Part shown: positions 16,928-26,712 of the stretch, one piece after another
Layout: the number at the start of each line of letters is the position of its first letter
Position numbering within the stretch: position 1 is the stretch's first letter
From: Celeribacter sp. PS-C1
GTDB lineage: Bacteria; Pseudomonadota; Alphaproteobacteria; Rhodobacterales; Rhodobacteraceae
DNA: 64,000 bases
Reading direction: 5' to 3'
Assembly (NCBI RefSeq): GCF_019429625.1
Contig: NZ_JAHXRW010000005.1
Location: 186,001-250,000 of the forward strand
Position numbers and translations under genes: made by a program
Notes under the pieces: model-generated
Told to the model about the DNA's origin: nothing
The model's database searches: none
What the model saw: only the letters and a program-made list of their open reading frames with translations

Positions 16928-18808
16928 ATGATCCAACGCCCCATCGCCCGCGTCTTTCCTGTCATGGCAACGCTTGGCCTTCTTTCGGGTGTCATGTCGC
17001 AAAGCGCTTGGGCGCAGGATGCGGAGATCATCACCTCGACCTGGTATTCCGAATGGGACGAGGCGAAATACGACCAGCCCTTCGACCATCTCGACTACGT
17101 CAACCCGGAGGCCCCGAAAGGCGGTGAGATCATTCTGGGCACAGTCGGCACGTTTGACAGTATGAACCCCTTCGCGACGCTGTCCGGCACGCCCGCCCTG
17201 CTGTCGAGCACGATGTATGAGCGTCTCATGACCTCGACGGCGGATGAGTTCAAATCGGCCAGCTATTGTGTGCTCTGCGAGACCATCGAATATCCCGAAA
17301 GCAAGGATTGGGTGATTTTTCACCTGCGCGACGACGTGACTTTTTCCGACGGCACGCCGATGACTGCCGAAGATGTGGTGTTCACCCACAACAAATTTAT
17401 CGCCGAAGGCACGCCGTCCTGGCGTTCGGGTGTTTCCGCGATGATCGAAAAGGTCGAAGCGCTCGATGATCTCACCGTTAAATTCACCTTTCAACCCGAC
17501 ATTCCGCGCAGCGGTCTGATCGGTCAGGCGGGCGCGACGATCGTAATGAAAAAGGCGTGGTTCGACGAAACTGGCCACCGGCTCGACGAAAAGCGATACG
17601 AGACGTCGCCGGGCACGGGGCCCTATATGCTGACCGCATATGATCCCGGCCAATGGGTCGAATACACTCGCAATCCCGACTATTGGGGCGCGGATCACCC
17701 GTTCAATGTGGGGCGCAACAATCTCGACACCATTCGTGTGACCTATTTTGGTGATACCATCGCGGCGTTTGAGGCCTTCAAAGCGGGCGACATCACCTTC
17801 CGTCAGGAGTTTTCCTCGCTGGTCTGGGCGACCAATTACGATTTCCCGGCGCTTGAGAATGGCTGGGTGAAAAAGGAAACTTTGCGTGACGGCAGCCTTC
17901 CAGGGGCCTCGGGGTTCCTGTTCAACTTGCGGCGCGAGAAATTGCAGGACCGCAATGTGCGTTTGGCGCTGGGGCTGATGTACAACTTCACCTGGACCAA
18001 CGAGACGCTGCAATATGGGCTGTTTTCCCAGCGCGAAAGCTTCTGGCAGACGCCGGACCTGATGGCGACCGGACGACCGGAGGGCAAGGAGCTTGCCGTG
18101 CTCGAAGGCGTGAAAGAAGATTTGCCCGAGGCAATCTTTACCGAAGAGGCCCTCTTGCCGCACACCTCTGGCGAGCGCTCGCTGGACCGTCGCAACATGC
18201 GTCAGGCCACGGCTCTGCTGGCTGAGGCGGGCTACACCCCCGGCGACGACGGCAAAATGCGCAACGCCGCGGGCGAGGTGCTATCGCTCGAGATACTGCA
18301 TTTCAGCCCGTCCTGGGACCGGATCATCAAACCCTATGTGGAAAACCTGACCGCGCTGGGCGTGGACGCGCGCTATAACCGGATCGACCCGAACCAGTAT
18401 CAGGCTCGTAAGCAAAGCTTTGATTACGACATGATCTTCGATGGCTATTCGAACGGGTTCGAGGAAGGCTCCGGTTTCTTGCAGAAATACGGCTGCGACG
18501 AAGTGGACGATATTTTCAATCCGGCCGGCTATTGCAGCCCGGCGATCGATAAGATCGGCAAGGAGCTTTTGAACGCGGAGACCTATGACGACATGGCCGC
18601 AATGGTTAAGGCGGCGGACCGGATCATGCGCCACGACTATTTCATCGTGCCTGCGCATATGAACGACAGCTATTGGGTCGCCTATTACGACATGTATGAG
18701 CACCCGTCCGAAGACATGATGCCGCCGCTTGATTTGGGCTTTCTGGATTTCTGGTGGGTCAATGCCGACCGCGAAGCGGAATTGCGCGCGGCAGGCGCAT
18801 TGAAGTAA
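16928..18808 (+). CDS. yejA: Peptide/microcin-type ABC importer, extracellular solute-binding protein (YejA-like)
   Basis: This ~626-residue SBP family 5 protein has an N-terminal signal (PVMATLGLLSGVMSQSAWAQ, cleaved after AWA). The opening DYVNPEAPKGGEIILGTVGT is typical of the YejA subgroup, as is the SYCVLCETIEYPESKDWV stretch. YejA delivers oligopeptides to YejBEF; in enterobacteria the system takes up microcin C. I chose the ATG at 16928 because GGAG lies nine bases upstream; in-frame starts at 16889/16898 would lengthen the signal n-region. It is the first of four genes in a tight operon. Confidence 0.92.
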   Translation: MIQRPIARVFPVMATLGLLSGVMSQSAWAQDAEIITSTWYSEWDEAKYDQPFDHLDYVNPEAPKGGEIILGTVGTFDSMNPFATLSGTPALLSSTMYERLMTSTADEFKSASYCVLCETIEYPESKDWVIFHLRDDVTFSDGTPMTAEDVVFTHNKFIAEGTPSWRSGVSAMIEKVEALDDLTVKFTFQPDIPRSGLIGQAGATIVMKKAWFDETGHRLDEKRYETSPGTGPYMLTAYDPGQWVEYTRNPDYWGADHPFNVGRNNLDTIRVTYFGDTIAAFEAFKAGDITFRQEFSSLVWATNYDFPALENGWVKKETLRDGSLPGASGFLFNLRREKLQDRNVRLALGLMYNFTWTNETLQYGLFSQRESFWQTPDLMATGRPEGKELAVLEGVKEDLPEAIFTEEALLPHTSGERSLDRRNMRQATALLAEAGYTPGDDGKMRNAAGEVLSLEILHFSPSWDRIIKPYVENLTALGVDARYNRIDPNQYQARKQSFDYDMIFDGYSNGFEEGSGFLQKYGCDEVDDIFNPAGYCSPAIDKIGKELLNAETYDDMAAMVKAADRIMRHDYFIVPAHMNDSYWVAYYDMYEHPSEDMMPPLDLGFLDFWWVNADREAELRAAGALK

Positions 18809-18858
18809 AAGGCCCCGAACGGCCAAGAGCAGATATAACAATCCGGTAAGGACGCTTC

Positions 18859-19956
18859 ATGGGAGCCTATATTCTACGGCGTTTGCTGCTGATCATTCCG
18901 ACGCTGATCGGGATCATGGTGGTGAACTTCGCGCTGACGCAATTCGTGCCGGGCGGTCCGGTCGAACAGGTGCTTGCCAATTTGCAAGGCGAAGGGGACG
19001 TGTTCGAGACGATCACGGGCGGTCAGGCCGATGCTGGGTCGACGAATGCGGCGGACAATGGGGCTTATCAAAGCGAATACGCTGGCGCGCGGGGACTTCC
19101 GCCCGAGTTTATCGCCGATCTCGAACGGCAATTCGGCCTCGACAAACCTCCGCTCGAGCGCTTTCTCACGATGATGTGGAATTACATGCGGTTCGACTTC
19201 GGGGAGAGCTATTTCAAATCCGAGGGGGTGCTTGATCTCGTCTGGGACAAATTGCCCGTGTCGATCTCTTTGGGGCTTTGGGCGACGCTGATTTCCTATC
19301 TGGTCTCCATTCCTTTGGGCATTCGCAAAGCCGTGAAGGACGGGTCGAAATTCGACACATGGACCTCCGGCATCATCATTGCCGCCTATGCGATCCCGAG
19401 CTTTCTGTTCGCGATCATGCTTTTGGTGCTCTTCGCAGGCGGCTCCTATTGGCAGATTTTCCCGCTGCGCGGCCTGACGTCTCCTGATTGGGATCAGATG
19501 TCCTTGCTGGGCAAGATCGGTGACTATTTCTGGCACATCACCCTTCCGGTTCTGGCCTCTGTGATTTCGTCCTTCGCGACGCTCACGCTTTTGACCAAGA
19601 ACTCCTTCCTTGATGAAATCCGCAAACAATATGTGGTCACCGCCAAGGCCAAGGGCCTGCCTGAATCTCGCGTCCTCTACGGACACGTTTTCCGCAATGC
19701 GATGATGATCGTGATCGCGGGCTTTCCGGGGTTGTTTCTGGGCGTGTTCTTCGGCGGATCGGTGATCATCGAGACGCTCTTCTCCCTCGATGGCTTGGGC
19801 CGTCTGGGCTATGAGGCTGCTCTCGCGCGGGACTATCCGGTGATCTTCGGCACGCTGTTCTTCTTTGGCCTGATCGGTCTGTTGATCGGCATTCTGTCGG
19901 ATCTGATGTACGTCTTTGTCGACCCGCGGATCGACTTTGAGCGGAGGGACACATGA
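18859..19956 (+). CDS. yejB: Peptide ABC importer permease (YejB-like)
   Basis: This 365-residue inner-membrane protein begins [20 protein letters not shown], the standard first helix of DppB/YejB permeases, and contains [16 protein letters not shown] long periplasmic segment (~40-110) is as in YejB. The C-terminal EAA loop ([20 protein letters not shown]) contacts the ATPase. About six helices are seen. It lies 50 bp after yejA and overlaps yejE by four bases (ATGA). Confidence 0.93.
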   Translation: MGAYILRRLLLIIPTLIGIMVVNFALTQFVPGGPVEQVLANLQGEGDVFETITGGQADAGSTNAADNGAYQSEYAGARGLPPEFIADLERQFGLDKPPLERFLTMMWNYMRFDFGESYFKSEGVLDLVWDKLPVSISLGLWATLISYLVSIPLGIRKAVKDGSKFDTWTSGIIIAAYAIPSFLFAIMLLVLFAGGSYWQIFPLRGLTSPDWDQMSLLGKIGDYFWHITLPVLASVISSFATLTLLTKNSFLDEIRKQYVVTAKAKGLPESRVLYGHVFRNAMMIVIAGFPGLFLGVFFGGSVIIETLFSLDGLGRLGYEAALARDYPVIFGTLFFFGLIGLLIGILSDLMYVFVDPRIDFERRDT

Positions 19957-21059
19957 AGATGTCCGAACTCAATCGCCGTCGCTGGCGGAATTTCAAATCG
20001 AACCGCCGCGCGTATTGGTCGCTGATCATTTTCTCGATCCTCTTCGGTCTGTCGCTCTTTGCCGAGTTTCTGGCCAATGACAAACCGATCCTCGTGCAAT
20101 ATCGCGGCGGCTATTACATGCCGATCTTTAAATTCTACCCGGAAACCGAGTTCGGCGGCGATTTCAGGACCGAAGCCGTCTATCGCTACCCCGAGGTGCA
20201 GTGCCTGATCGAGACCGGCGGCATGGTCGACTGTTTCGATGATCCCGAGGCCTATCTCGAAGACGCCCAAGATGGCGTGGTCAATGGCGAAGAGATCGAG
20301 AAAGGCTGGATGATCTGGCCGCCCATTCGTTATTCCTACAACACGCAGGTCGAAGGACCGGGGGCCGCGCCTTCGCCGCCGACGCGGCAGAACTGGCTGG
20401 GCACGGATGACACCAAACGCGATGTCGTCGCGCGGGTGATCTACGGCTTCCGCCTGTCGATTTTCTTCACCCTCGTGGTCTCCATTGTCTCCTCGCTCAT
20501 CGGCATCATCGCCGGTGCGATCCAAGGCTTTTTCGGCGGACGCACCGATCTCATTTTCCAGCGTGTGCTGGAGATCTGGGGCGCGATGCCCGCGCTCTAT
20601 GTGATCATCATTCTCTTCGCCATTCTGGGACGAAGTTTCTGGCTGTTAGTCTTTGTCACCATTCTCTTCGGCTGGACCGCGCTTGTTGGCGTTGTGCGGG
20701 CCGAATTCCTGCGCGCACGGAATTTCGAATATATCCGGGCGGCGCGGGCCTTGGGCGTTGGCAACTGGACGATCATGTTCCGCCATATGTTGCCCAATGC
20801 GATGGTGGCGACACTGACCATGCTGCCCTTCATCGTGACCGGCAACATCGGCATGCTGGCCTCTCTCGACTTTTTGGGCTTTGGCCTGCCGTCCTCTGCG
20901 CCCTCTCTCGGCGAGTTGACGCTTCAGGCGAAACAAAACCTTCAGGCGCCTTGGCTCGCCTTCACCGCCTTTTTCACCTATGCCATCATGCTCTCGCTTC
21001 TGGTCTTCATTTTCGAAGGCGTGCGGGATGCGTTTGACCCGAGGAAGACCTTTCGATGA
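19953..21059 (+). CDS. yejE: Peptide ABC importer permease (YejE-like)
   Basis: This 368-residue permease of the DppC class begins with [20 protein letters not shown] before helix 1. It has a large periplasmic loop (~45-150, with [20 protein letters not shown]), which distinguishes YejE from shorter DppC proteins. The EAA motif is in [20 protein letters not shown]. It pairs with YejB to form the channel. Both ends overlap neighbours by ATGA, showing translational coupling. Confidence 0.93.
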   Translation: MKMSELNRRRWRNFKSNRRAYWSLIIFSILFGLSLFAEFLANDKPILVQYRGGYYMPIFKFYPETEFGGDFRTEAVYRYPEVQCLIETGGMVDCFDDPEAYLEDAQDGVVNGEEIEKGWMIWPPIRYSYNTQVEGPGAAPSPPTRQNWLGTDDTKRDVVARVIYGFRLSIFFTLVVSIVSSLIGIIAGAIQGFFGGRTDLIFQRVLEIWGAMPALYVIIILFAILGRSFWLLVFVTILFGWTALVGVVRAEFLRARNFEYIRAARALGVGNWTIMFRHMLPNAMVATLTMLPFIVTGNIGMLASLDFLGFGLPSSAPSLGELTLQAKQNLQAPWLAFTAFFTYAIMLSLLVFIFEGVRDAFDPRKTFR

Positions 21060-22663
21060 GCCTTTTGGAATATGAGGACCTGCGGGTCGGCTTTCGGCAG
21101 GATGGCCAGGTGGTCGAGGCTGTCAAAGGCGTGTCTTTCTCGGTGGAGAAGGGCGAAACCGTCGCTTTGGTCGGCGAATCCGGTTCCGGCAAATCGGTGA
21201 CGGCGCTGTCTTGTGTGAACCTCTTGCCTGATACGGCCGTCACCAGTGGCTCGATCACCTATCAGGGGCAGGAGCTTGTAGGTGCCTCTGAGAATGAACT
21301 GCGCAAACTGCGCGGCAATGACATCAGCTTTATCTTTCAAGAGCCGATGACCTCGCTGAACCCGCTGCACACGCTGGAAAAACAGCTCTCCGAAGTGCTG
21401 CTCATTCACCATGGCATGACGGGTGTGGCCGCACGTGAGCGGGTAATCGAGCTATTGAAACAGGTTGGCATCCACGAACCGGAAAGCCGTCTCAAGGATT
21501 ACCCGCACCAGCTTTCTGGCGGTCAGCGTCAGCGGATCATGATCGCGATGGCGCTCGCGAACCGCCCTGAATTGCTGATCGCTGATGAGCCGACGACCGC
21601 GCTCGATGTGACCATTCAGGCGCAGATTCTCGAACTTCTGGCCGAGCTGAAACAGAGCCTCGGCATGTCGATGCTCTTCATCACCCACGACCTGAACATC
21701 GTGCGCAAATTCGCCGATCGGGTCTGTGTCATGAAGAATGGAGAGATCGTCGAGACCGGTGTGACGAAAGAGATTTTCGACAATCCGCAACACCCCTACA
21801 CGCAGATGCTTTTGGCCGCCGAGGCCTCCGGTCATCCCGATCCCGTGCCTGCAGAGGCCGAAGTCGTGGCCGAGACCAAAGACCTGCGCATCTGGTTCCC
21901 GATTCAGCGCGGCTTTCTGCGTAAAACGGTGGGTTATGTGAAGGCGGTGAACGCCGCCACGCTTTCGGTCCGTGCGGGCGAAACCGTGGGTATTGTGGGC
22001 GAATCCGGGTCGGGCAAAACGACTCTGGCGCTCGCGATGATGCGACTGATTTCCTCGCAAGGGCCTGTGGTGGTTCTGGGGCAGGACATTCAAGGTTGGT
22101 CCAATCGCCAATTGCGCCCGTTGCGCGCCGATATGCAGATCGTGTTCCAAGACCCCTACGGCTCGCTGTCGCCCCGCATGACGGTGGCACAAATCATCGC
22201 CGAGGGGCTTGGCGTGCACCATGTCGAAGGCTACGCCTCCGTCGAGGCGGCGGTGATCGACATCATGCGCGAGGTTGGCCTCGATCCCGAGACCCGGCAT
22301 CGCTACCCGCACGAATTCTCCGGCGGTCAGCGTCAGCGCATCGCCATTGCCCGAGCGATGATTCTGCGCCCGCGTTTGGTGGTCTTGGACGAACCGACCT
22401 CTGCGCTCGACATGACAGTGCAGGTGCAGATTGTGGAGCTGCTGCGCAAGCTGCAGGTGAAACACAAACTGGCTTATCTGTTCATTTCGCATGACCTGCG
22501 TGTGGTACGCGCGCTGTCGCATCAGGTGCTTGTGATGAAGCGTGGCGATGTGGTCGAGATGGGCACGGCGGAAGAAATTTTCGAGACTCCGAAAGAGGCC
22601 TATACCAAGGCGCTTGTGAGTGCTGCGCTCGATCTGAAGGTGGAAGAGGGCGCGGGCGTCTGA
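21056..22663 (+). CDS. yejF: Peptide ABC importer, fused double ATPase (YejF-like)
   Basis: This 535-residue protein has two complete ATPase halves: Walker A GESGSGKS near residues 41-48 and again near ~316-323, signatures LSGGQRQR and FSGGQRQR, Walker B LLIADEPTTALD and LVVLDEPTSALD. Each half ends in an oligopeptide/dipeptide C-terminal extension (NPQHPYTQMLLAAE; TPKEAYTKALVSAA). The fused form is the YejF/GsiA type, replacing separate DppD and DppF. It is the last gene of the operon, followed by a terminator hairpin. Confidence 0.95.
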   Translation: MSLLEYEDLRVGFRQDGQVVEAVKGVSFSVEKGETVALVGESGSGKSVTALSCVNLLPDTAVTSGSITYQGQELVGASENELRKLRGNDISFIFQEPMTSLNPLHTLEKQLSEVLLIHHGMTGVAARERVIELLKQVGIHEPESRLKDYPHQLSGGQRQRIMIAMALANRPELLIADEPTTALDVTIQAQILELLAELKQSLGMSMLFITHDLNIVRKFADRVCVMKNGEIVETGVTKEIFDNPQHPYTQMLLAAEASGHPDPVPAEAEVVAETKDLRIWFPIQRGFLRKTVGYVKAVNAATLSVRAGETVGIVGESGSGKTTLALAMMRLISSQGPVVVLGQDIQGWSNRQLRPLRADMQIVFQDPYGSLSPRMTVAQIIAEGLGVHHVEGYASVEAAVIDIMREVGLDPETRHRYPHEFSGGQRQRIAIARAMILRPRLVVLDEPTSALDMTVQVQIVELLRKLQVKHKLAYLFISHDLRVVRALSHQVLVMKRGDVVEMGTAEEIFETPKEAYTKALVSAALDLKVEEGAGV

Positions 22664-22692
22664 CACCGCTCCTCTTCATGTTCCGGACGTAA

Positions 22693-22720
22693 AAAAGGCG
22701 ACCTGCAAGGGGCGCCTTTT
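22693..22720. terminator. Bidirectional terminator between yejF and the carboxypeptidase gene
   Basis: AAAAGGCG (22693-22700) pairs with CGCCTTTT (22713-22720). T-tracts follow on both strands, longer (TTTTTT) on the minus strand. Confidence 0.75.
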
Positions 22721-22747
22721 CGCATTCTATGAAGTGGTTTCGGACGC

Positions 22748-24343
22748 TTAAGACGGGCCAACCGTCGAGCATTCCGTGCCGCGCGCCTCAAGGCGACGAC
22801 AGGTCATCGCGGCCATATCCTCCGTCATGCCGAGGAAATTCGCGTCAAAGCCACGGTTGGTCCGCACCACCTTGCGCAGCGCGCCGTCGAGCATTTCGAT
22901 CTCCGTCAGAGCGGTTTTCAAGAGCTCCTTGCGGGCGGCATATTCGGAATTATACGTCCCGATGTTGATCCCCCAATAGCGGTTGCCGGAGGTCGAGATC
23001 CGCGTGACGATTTCTGGTGCGATCTCCGGGGTCACGGTCGAGGCCACAGTGGTCTCAGGCGTGAGCACAGCAGCGGTCGGCTCGACAGAGGCGAGTTGGA
23101 TCCGCTCCGGACGGGGCAGGGGGGAGATGCTGGGCGCGGCCGGGGCACTGATCGGCACAATCGACGGTGTCGGAGCCTGCTGCGCACGCGCCGTTTCCGC
23201 CAAAAGCGTGGTGGCCTCATCCGCAGCGCTGGTCGCTGCGGCCAAAAGGGCGGCCTCTTCCTCGGCTTTGGTCAAAGCATTGAGCACATCATCCGAGGCG
23301 GCGAGGAGCATTTCCTCCTCCTCCGGGGCCAGGCCTTGAATAGGACGCGGTTTTGGCAGCGGGCTGGACGTCATCTTGATGTTCACGCGAATGACCTTGG
23401 AGGCTACACGCGGGTCGTCTTGGGTGCCAGCGACCATGACGGCGCCGCCGACCTTGCCCAGATAGGGCGGTTTGGCGGGTTTCGAGACGGCGACACGGTT
23501 GGGCGCACGTTTAAAGCCCAAGTCCATAAGCTCGGCCACTTTGGCATTGCGCGACACGGTGGAGCGCCCGCCGAATACGGTGGTGATGATGCGCTCGTCG
23601 CCACGATGCGCCGAAGCCACGAGGTTGAACCCGGCGGCGGAGGTGTAGCCGGTTTTGATCCCATCCGCACCGGCGTAGGAGTTCAGGAAGCGGGTGTTGG
23701 TGTGGTTCACGGTGCGCACGCCGGCATCGGCGGTCTGACGCGAGAAGATGTTGTAATATTCCGGGTAGTCGTAGAACAGGTGGCGCCCCAGAACGGTCAT
23801 GTCACGGGCGGTCGACAGGTGACCTGCCTCGGTCAGACCATGCGCGTTCTTGAACGTCGTGCGCGACATGCCAAGCTCCTTGGCAGTGCGGTTCATCCGG
23901 CGGGCAAATGCGGCTTCGGAGCCTTCGATCGCCTCGCCAATCGCGGTTGCGGCATCGTTGGCGGATTTCACGGCTGCGGCGCGAATGAGGTAGCGCAGCT
24001 TGATTTTCTGACCCGGCTTGAGCCCAAGTTTCGACGGCGGCTCAGCAGCGGCGTTGCGCGATACGGTGACCAGATCGTCGAGGCCGATCTCGCCATGCTC
24101 GACCGCCTCGAAAGCGATGTAGAGCGTCATCATTTTGGTGAGAGAGGCGGGATGCAATCGCGTGTCGGCGTTGGTGGCATGCAGCACCTTGCCGTTGCGG
24201 GCATCCATCACGAGGGCCGCATATTCGGCCGCCATGGCGCGAGAGGTCACAGAGACCATCATCGCGAATGCGATTAGTAGGAGAGGAAAAATACGCCCTG
24301 AAACGGCACGCAGGACACCCCGCGCTTGCACGTTGCTCTTCAT
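22748..24343 (-). CDS. D-alanyl-D-alanine carboxypeptidase with C-terminal SPOR domain
   Basis: This 531-residue protein has a signal peptide (to SRAMAA-E, ~residue 39). The peptidase S11 motifs are all present: SLTK (Ser67-Lys70), SAN (127-129) and KTG in ADGIKTGYTS. The second half has a Pro/Ala-rich linker and ends in a SPOR-like domain (~450-528; WGINIGTYNSEYAARKELLK), which binds denuded glycan at the septum. The enzyme trims the terminal D-Ala of muropeptides in the periplasm; the SPOR part should target it to the division site. It is a single gene. Confidence 0.93.
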   Translation of the reverse strand: MKSNVQARGVLRAVSGRIFPLLLIAFAMMVSVTSRAMAAEYAALVMDARNGKVLHATNADTRLHPASLTKMMTLYIAFEAVEHGEIGLDDLVTVSRNAAAEPPSKLGLKPGQKIKLRYLIRAAAVKSANDAATAIGEAIEGSEAAFARRMNRTAKELGMSRTTFKNAHGLTEAGHLSTARDMTVLGRHLFYDYPEYYNIFSRQTADAGVRTVNHTNTRFLNSYAGADGIKTGYTSAAGFNLVASAHRGDERIITTVFGGRSTVSRNAKVAELMDLGFKRAPNRVAVSKPAKPPYLGKVGGAVMVAGTQDDPRVASKVIRVNIKMTSSPLPKPRPIQGLAPEEEEMLLAASDDVLNALTKAEEEAALLAAATSAADEATTLLAETARAQQAPTPSIVPISAPAAPSISPLPRPERIQLASVEPTAAVLTPETTVASTVTPEIAPEIVTRISTSGNRYWGINIGTYNSEYAARKELLKTALTEIEMLDGALRKVVRTNRGFDANFLGMTEDMAAMTCRRLEARGTECSTVGPS

Positions 24344-24518
24344 GATAACTCTGCCTCGTCATGCCGGATCATTTCGCCCAGCTTATAAAAGTAACGGTAG
24401 CACAAGCTTTGGTCCGAGAAAACAATGAATTTTCAAGGGTTTTCAGGGGGTGCAGACTTGCAACGCCAAATGTGGTGTTCCGGGTTTGCTAAAATACCAA
24501 ATCAGGCCCTGTTCCGGC

Positions 24519-25226
24519 TTAAGTTTTTTGAATCGTCTCAATCAGGGCGGGCAATTCGGTCAAGCGCGGCAATTCGTGAAAGCGCGGATGTCCCGTCGGC
24601 GCCTCGGCATGTTCGATTTCCCAGGTGAAATTATGCGGCACAAAAACGCCCCAAGCGCCGGCCTCAATGGGCGGAATGACGTCGGATTTCATCGAATTCC
24701 CGACCATCATGGCGCGCTCGGGGGCGACATTATGGCGGGCGAAGATGGTGCTGTAGACGGCGGGCGTCTTGGCGGAGACCACCTCGATCCCATCGAAGAG
24801 ATCGCCCAGTCCGGATTGTGCCAATTTGCGTTCCTGATCCAAAAGATCGCCTTTGGTGACCAAGAGAATCTCATAGTTCTCGGCCAGCGCGCCGACGGTT
24901 TCTTCGACGCCCTCAAGCAAGTGAATCGGATGGCGCAGCATCTCTTGCCCCGCCGAAATCAATTCCTGAATCACGGAGGCAGGCACGCGTTCCTCGGTCA
25001 CCTCGATGGCGGTTTCGATCATCGACAGAACAAATCCTTTGATGCCGAATCCGTAGGCCCCAAGGTTGCGACGCTCGGCGGCCAGAAGCCGCTCAGAAAG
25101 ATGATCCGGCTCGGTGAAGTTCGCCAAAAGGGCGGCGAAACGCTCCTGTGTGATGCGGAAAAACTGTTCGTTTTCCCAGAGCGTGTCGTCGGCATCAAAG
25201 GCGATCGTGGCGAGTTTTTCGGTCAT
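24519..25226 (-). CDS. HAD-superfamily hydrolase
   Basis: This 235-residue protein has HAD motif I FDADDTLW (Asp11 nucleophile, Asp13), motif II VTKGD, a motif III Lys in VVSAKTP and motif [11 protein letters not shown]1-type helical cap lies between motifs I and II. Such proteins are cytoplasmic phosphatases of sugar phosphates or nucleotides; the substrate is not evident. The gap to the carboxypeptidase gene (175 bp) shows no other feature. It is divergent from clpS. Confidence 0.88.
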   Translation of the reverse strand: MTEKLATIAFDADDTLWENEQFFRITQERFAALLANFTEPDHLSERLLAAERRNLGAYGFGIKGFVLSMIETAIEVTEERVPASVIQELISAGQEMLRHPIHLLEGVEETVGALAENYEILLVTKGDLLDQERKLAQSGLGDLFDGIEVVSAKTPAVYSTIFARHNVAPERAMMVGNSMKSDVIPPIEAGAWGVFVPHNFTWEIEHAEAPTGHPRFHELPRLTELPALIETIQKT

Positions 25227-25341
25227 CCGGTTGGCGCTCCTTTACCGGTTTGGGCATAACGCTCTTTATTCATGCGCAAAAGGGGCTATATATCGGCAAA
25301 GGCAAACCCAAATCCACGATAGGCGACAATCGGAGGCCCGA

Positions 25342-25689
25342 GTGATCCTCGCACCGCAGATGATGGCTGACAATGACGACCGTTCGGATGAGGACGGCGA
25401 AGTCGGACTTGCGCTCAAACCCAAGCCCAAGACAAAGCGCCCGCCGCTCTACAAAGTCATGTTGCTCAACGACGATTACACGCCGATGGAATTTGTCGTG
25501 CTGGTGCTGGAGCGGTTCTTCGGAATCGGCCATGCGCAGGCGACAGAGATTATGTTGACCGTGCACAAAAAGGGCCTCGCCGTGGTCGGTGTATTCCCGC
25601 ACGAGATCGCCGAGACCAAGGTCACGCAGGTTATGGATTTTTCCCGCCGCCATCAGCATCCGCTGCAATGCACCATGGAAAAGGAATAG
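25342..25689 (+). CDS. clpS: ATP-dependent Clp protease adaptor ClpS
   Basis: This 115-residue protein has an N-terminal flexible extension (~1-35) followed by the ClpS core with [20 protein letters not shown] and the later [13 protein letters not shown]. ClpS hands N-degron substrates to ClpAP. GTG at 25342 is the best start: GGAGG lies five bases upstream, while ATGs at 25360 and 25363 have no such site. The gene is followed 18 bp later by the methyltransferase gene; clpA is not in the window. Alphaproteobacteria often carry two ClpS paralogues; which one this is cannot be told. Confidence 0.93.
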   Translation: MILAPQMMADNDDRSDEDGEVGLALKPKPKTKRPPLYKVMLLNDDYTPMEFVVLVLERFFGIGHAQATEIMLTVHKKGLAVVGVFPHEIAETKVTQVMDFSRRHQHPLQCTMEKE

Positions 25690-25707
25690 GCGTTTCGCCT
25701 TTCGGAC

Positions 25708-26682
25708 ATGGTGTCTCCGCGTCTCTCCCTTCTGCTAGACGGAGCCGTCCCGGCCCGTGTCGTGGTCTATCGACCGCGCTCCGACGCTGATCTTTCCGCG
25801 CTAAAAGGTGCTGAGGTTCAGATCGTGCAGGGGTTCAAACCCGATGTCGACGCCTTCAAAGCACAAGGCTATGAGGTTGTGACCGAAGCAGACGGTCAAT
25901 TCGATCTCGCCATCATCGCTGTGCCGCGCGCCAAGGCGGAAGCTCGTGCCTTGATTGCAGATGCCGCCCTGCGCGCGGATCAGGTCATTGTCGACGGCCA
26001 AAAGACCGACGGCATCGACAGCATTTGGAAAGACATCAAGAAACGGGTCGAGACGCAGGTCGTCTCCAAAGCGCATGGCAAGGCGATCCGTTTCTCGGGA
26101 GGTGACTTTTCAGATTGGGCCAATCCCGGCCCGCTGCACCTGATCGAGGGCTTCACCACCCGTTTGGGCGTGTTCTCCGTCGACCGTATCGACAAGGCGT
26201 CCGAGGCGCTGGCCGAGGCTTTGCCCGCGAAACTTCCGGCGCGTATCGCCGATCTCGGCGCGGGCTGGGGCTATCTGTCCCGCGCGATTTTGACGCGCGA
26301 AGGTGTGAAAGAGCTACATCTGGTCGAGGCCGAAGCCGCCGCGATTGCCTCTGCCAAAGACAATATCACGGACGACCGCGCGCAGTTCCATTGGGAAGAC
26401 GCTACCAAATTCAAGCCGCCGCATCTTTTGGACGCGGTGATCATGAACCCGCCGTTTCACACCACGCGGGCGGCCGATCCGGCACTGGGTCAGGCCTTTA
26501 TCACGGCGGCGGCAGGCATGCTCACGCCGCAGGGCCAGCTTTGGCTGGTCGCGAATCGACAGCTGCCTTATGAGGCAACACTTGCCTCACTCTTTGGCAC
26601 GGTCGATGAGATTGCCGTCACGGGTGGTTTCAAATTGCTTCACGCTGCGAAACCCCTTCGCAGGGCCGCCACAAAGCTTTAG
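25708..26682 (+). CDS. RsmC/RlmG-like class I SAM-dependent methyltransferase
   Basis: This 324-residue protein has a duplicated-fold layout: a degenerate N-terminal half (~1-150) and a catalytic C-terminal half with DLGAGWGYLS (182-191) for SAM and MNPPFH near 246-251. The NPPF motif marks N-methyltransferases of exocyclic amino groups; with this architecture the family methylates guanine N2 in rRNA (RsmC on 16S G1207, RlmG on 23S). The exact target is inferred. It is co-directional with clpS 18 bp upstream. Confidence 0.87.
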   Translation: MVSPRLSLLLDGAVPARVVVYRPRSDADLSALKGAEVQIVQGFKPDVDAFKAQGYEVVTEADGQFDLAIIAVPRAKAEARALIADAALRADQVIVDGQKTDGIDSIWKDIKKRVETQVVSKAHGKAIRFSGGDFSDWANPGPLHLIEGFTTRLGVFSVDRIDKASEALAEALPAKLPARIADLGAGWGYLSRAILTREGVKELHLVEAEAAAIASAKDNITDDRAQFHWEDATKFKPPHLLDAVIMNPPFHTTRAADPALGQAFITAAAGMLTPQGQLWLVANRQLPYEATLASLFGTVDEIAVTGGFKLLHAAKPLRRAATKL

Positions 26683-26712
26683 TCTCGGCGCTAACACAAC
26701 AGGGAGTCTCTG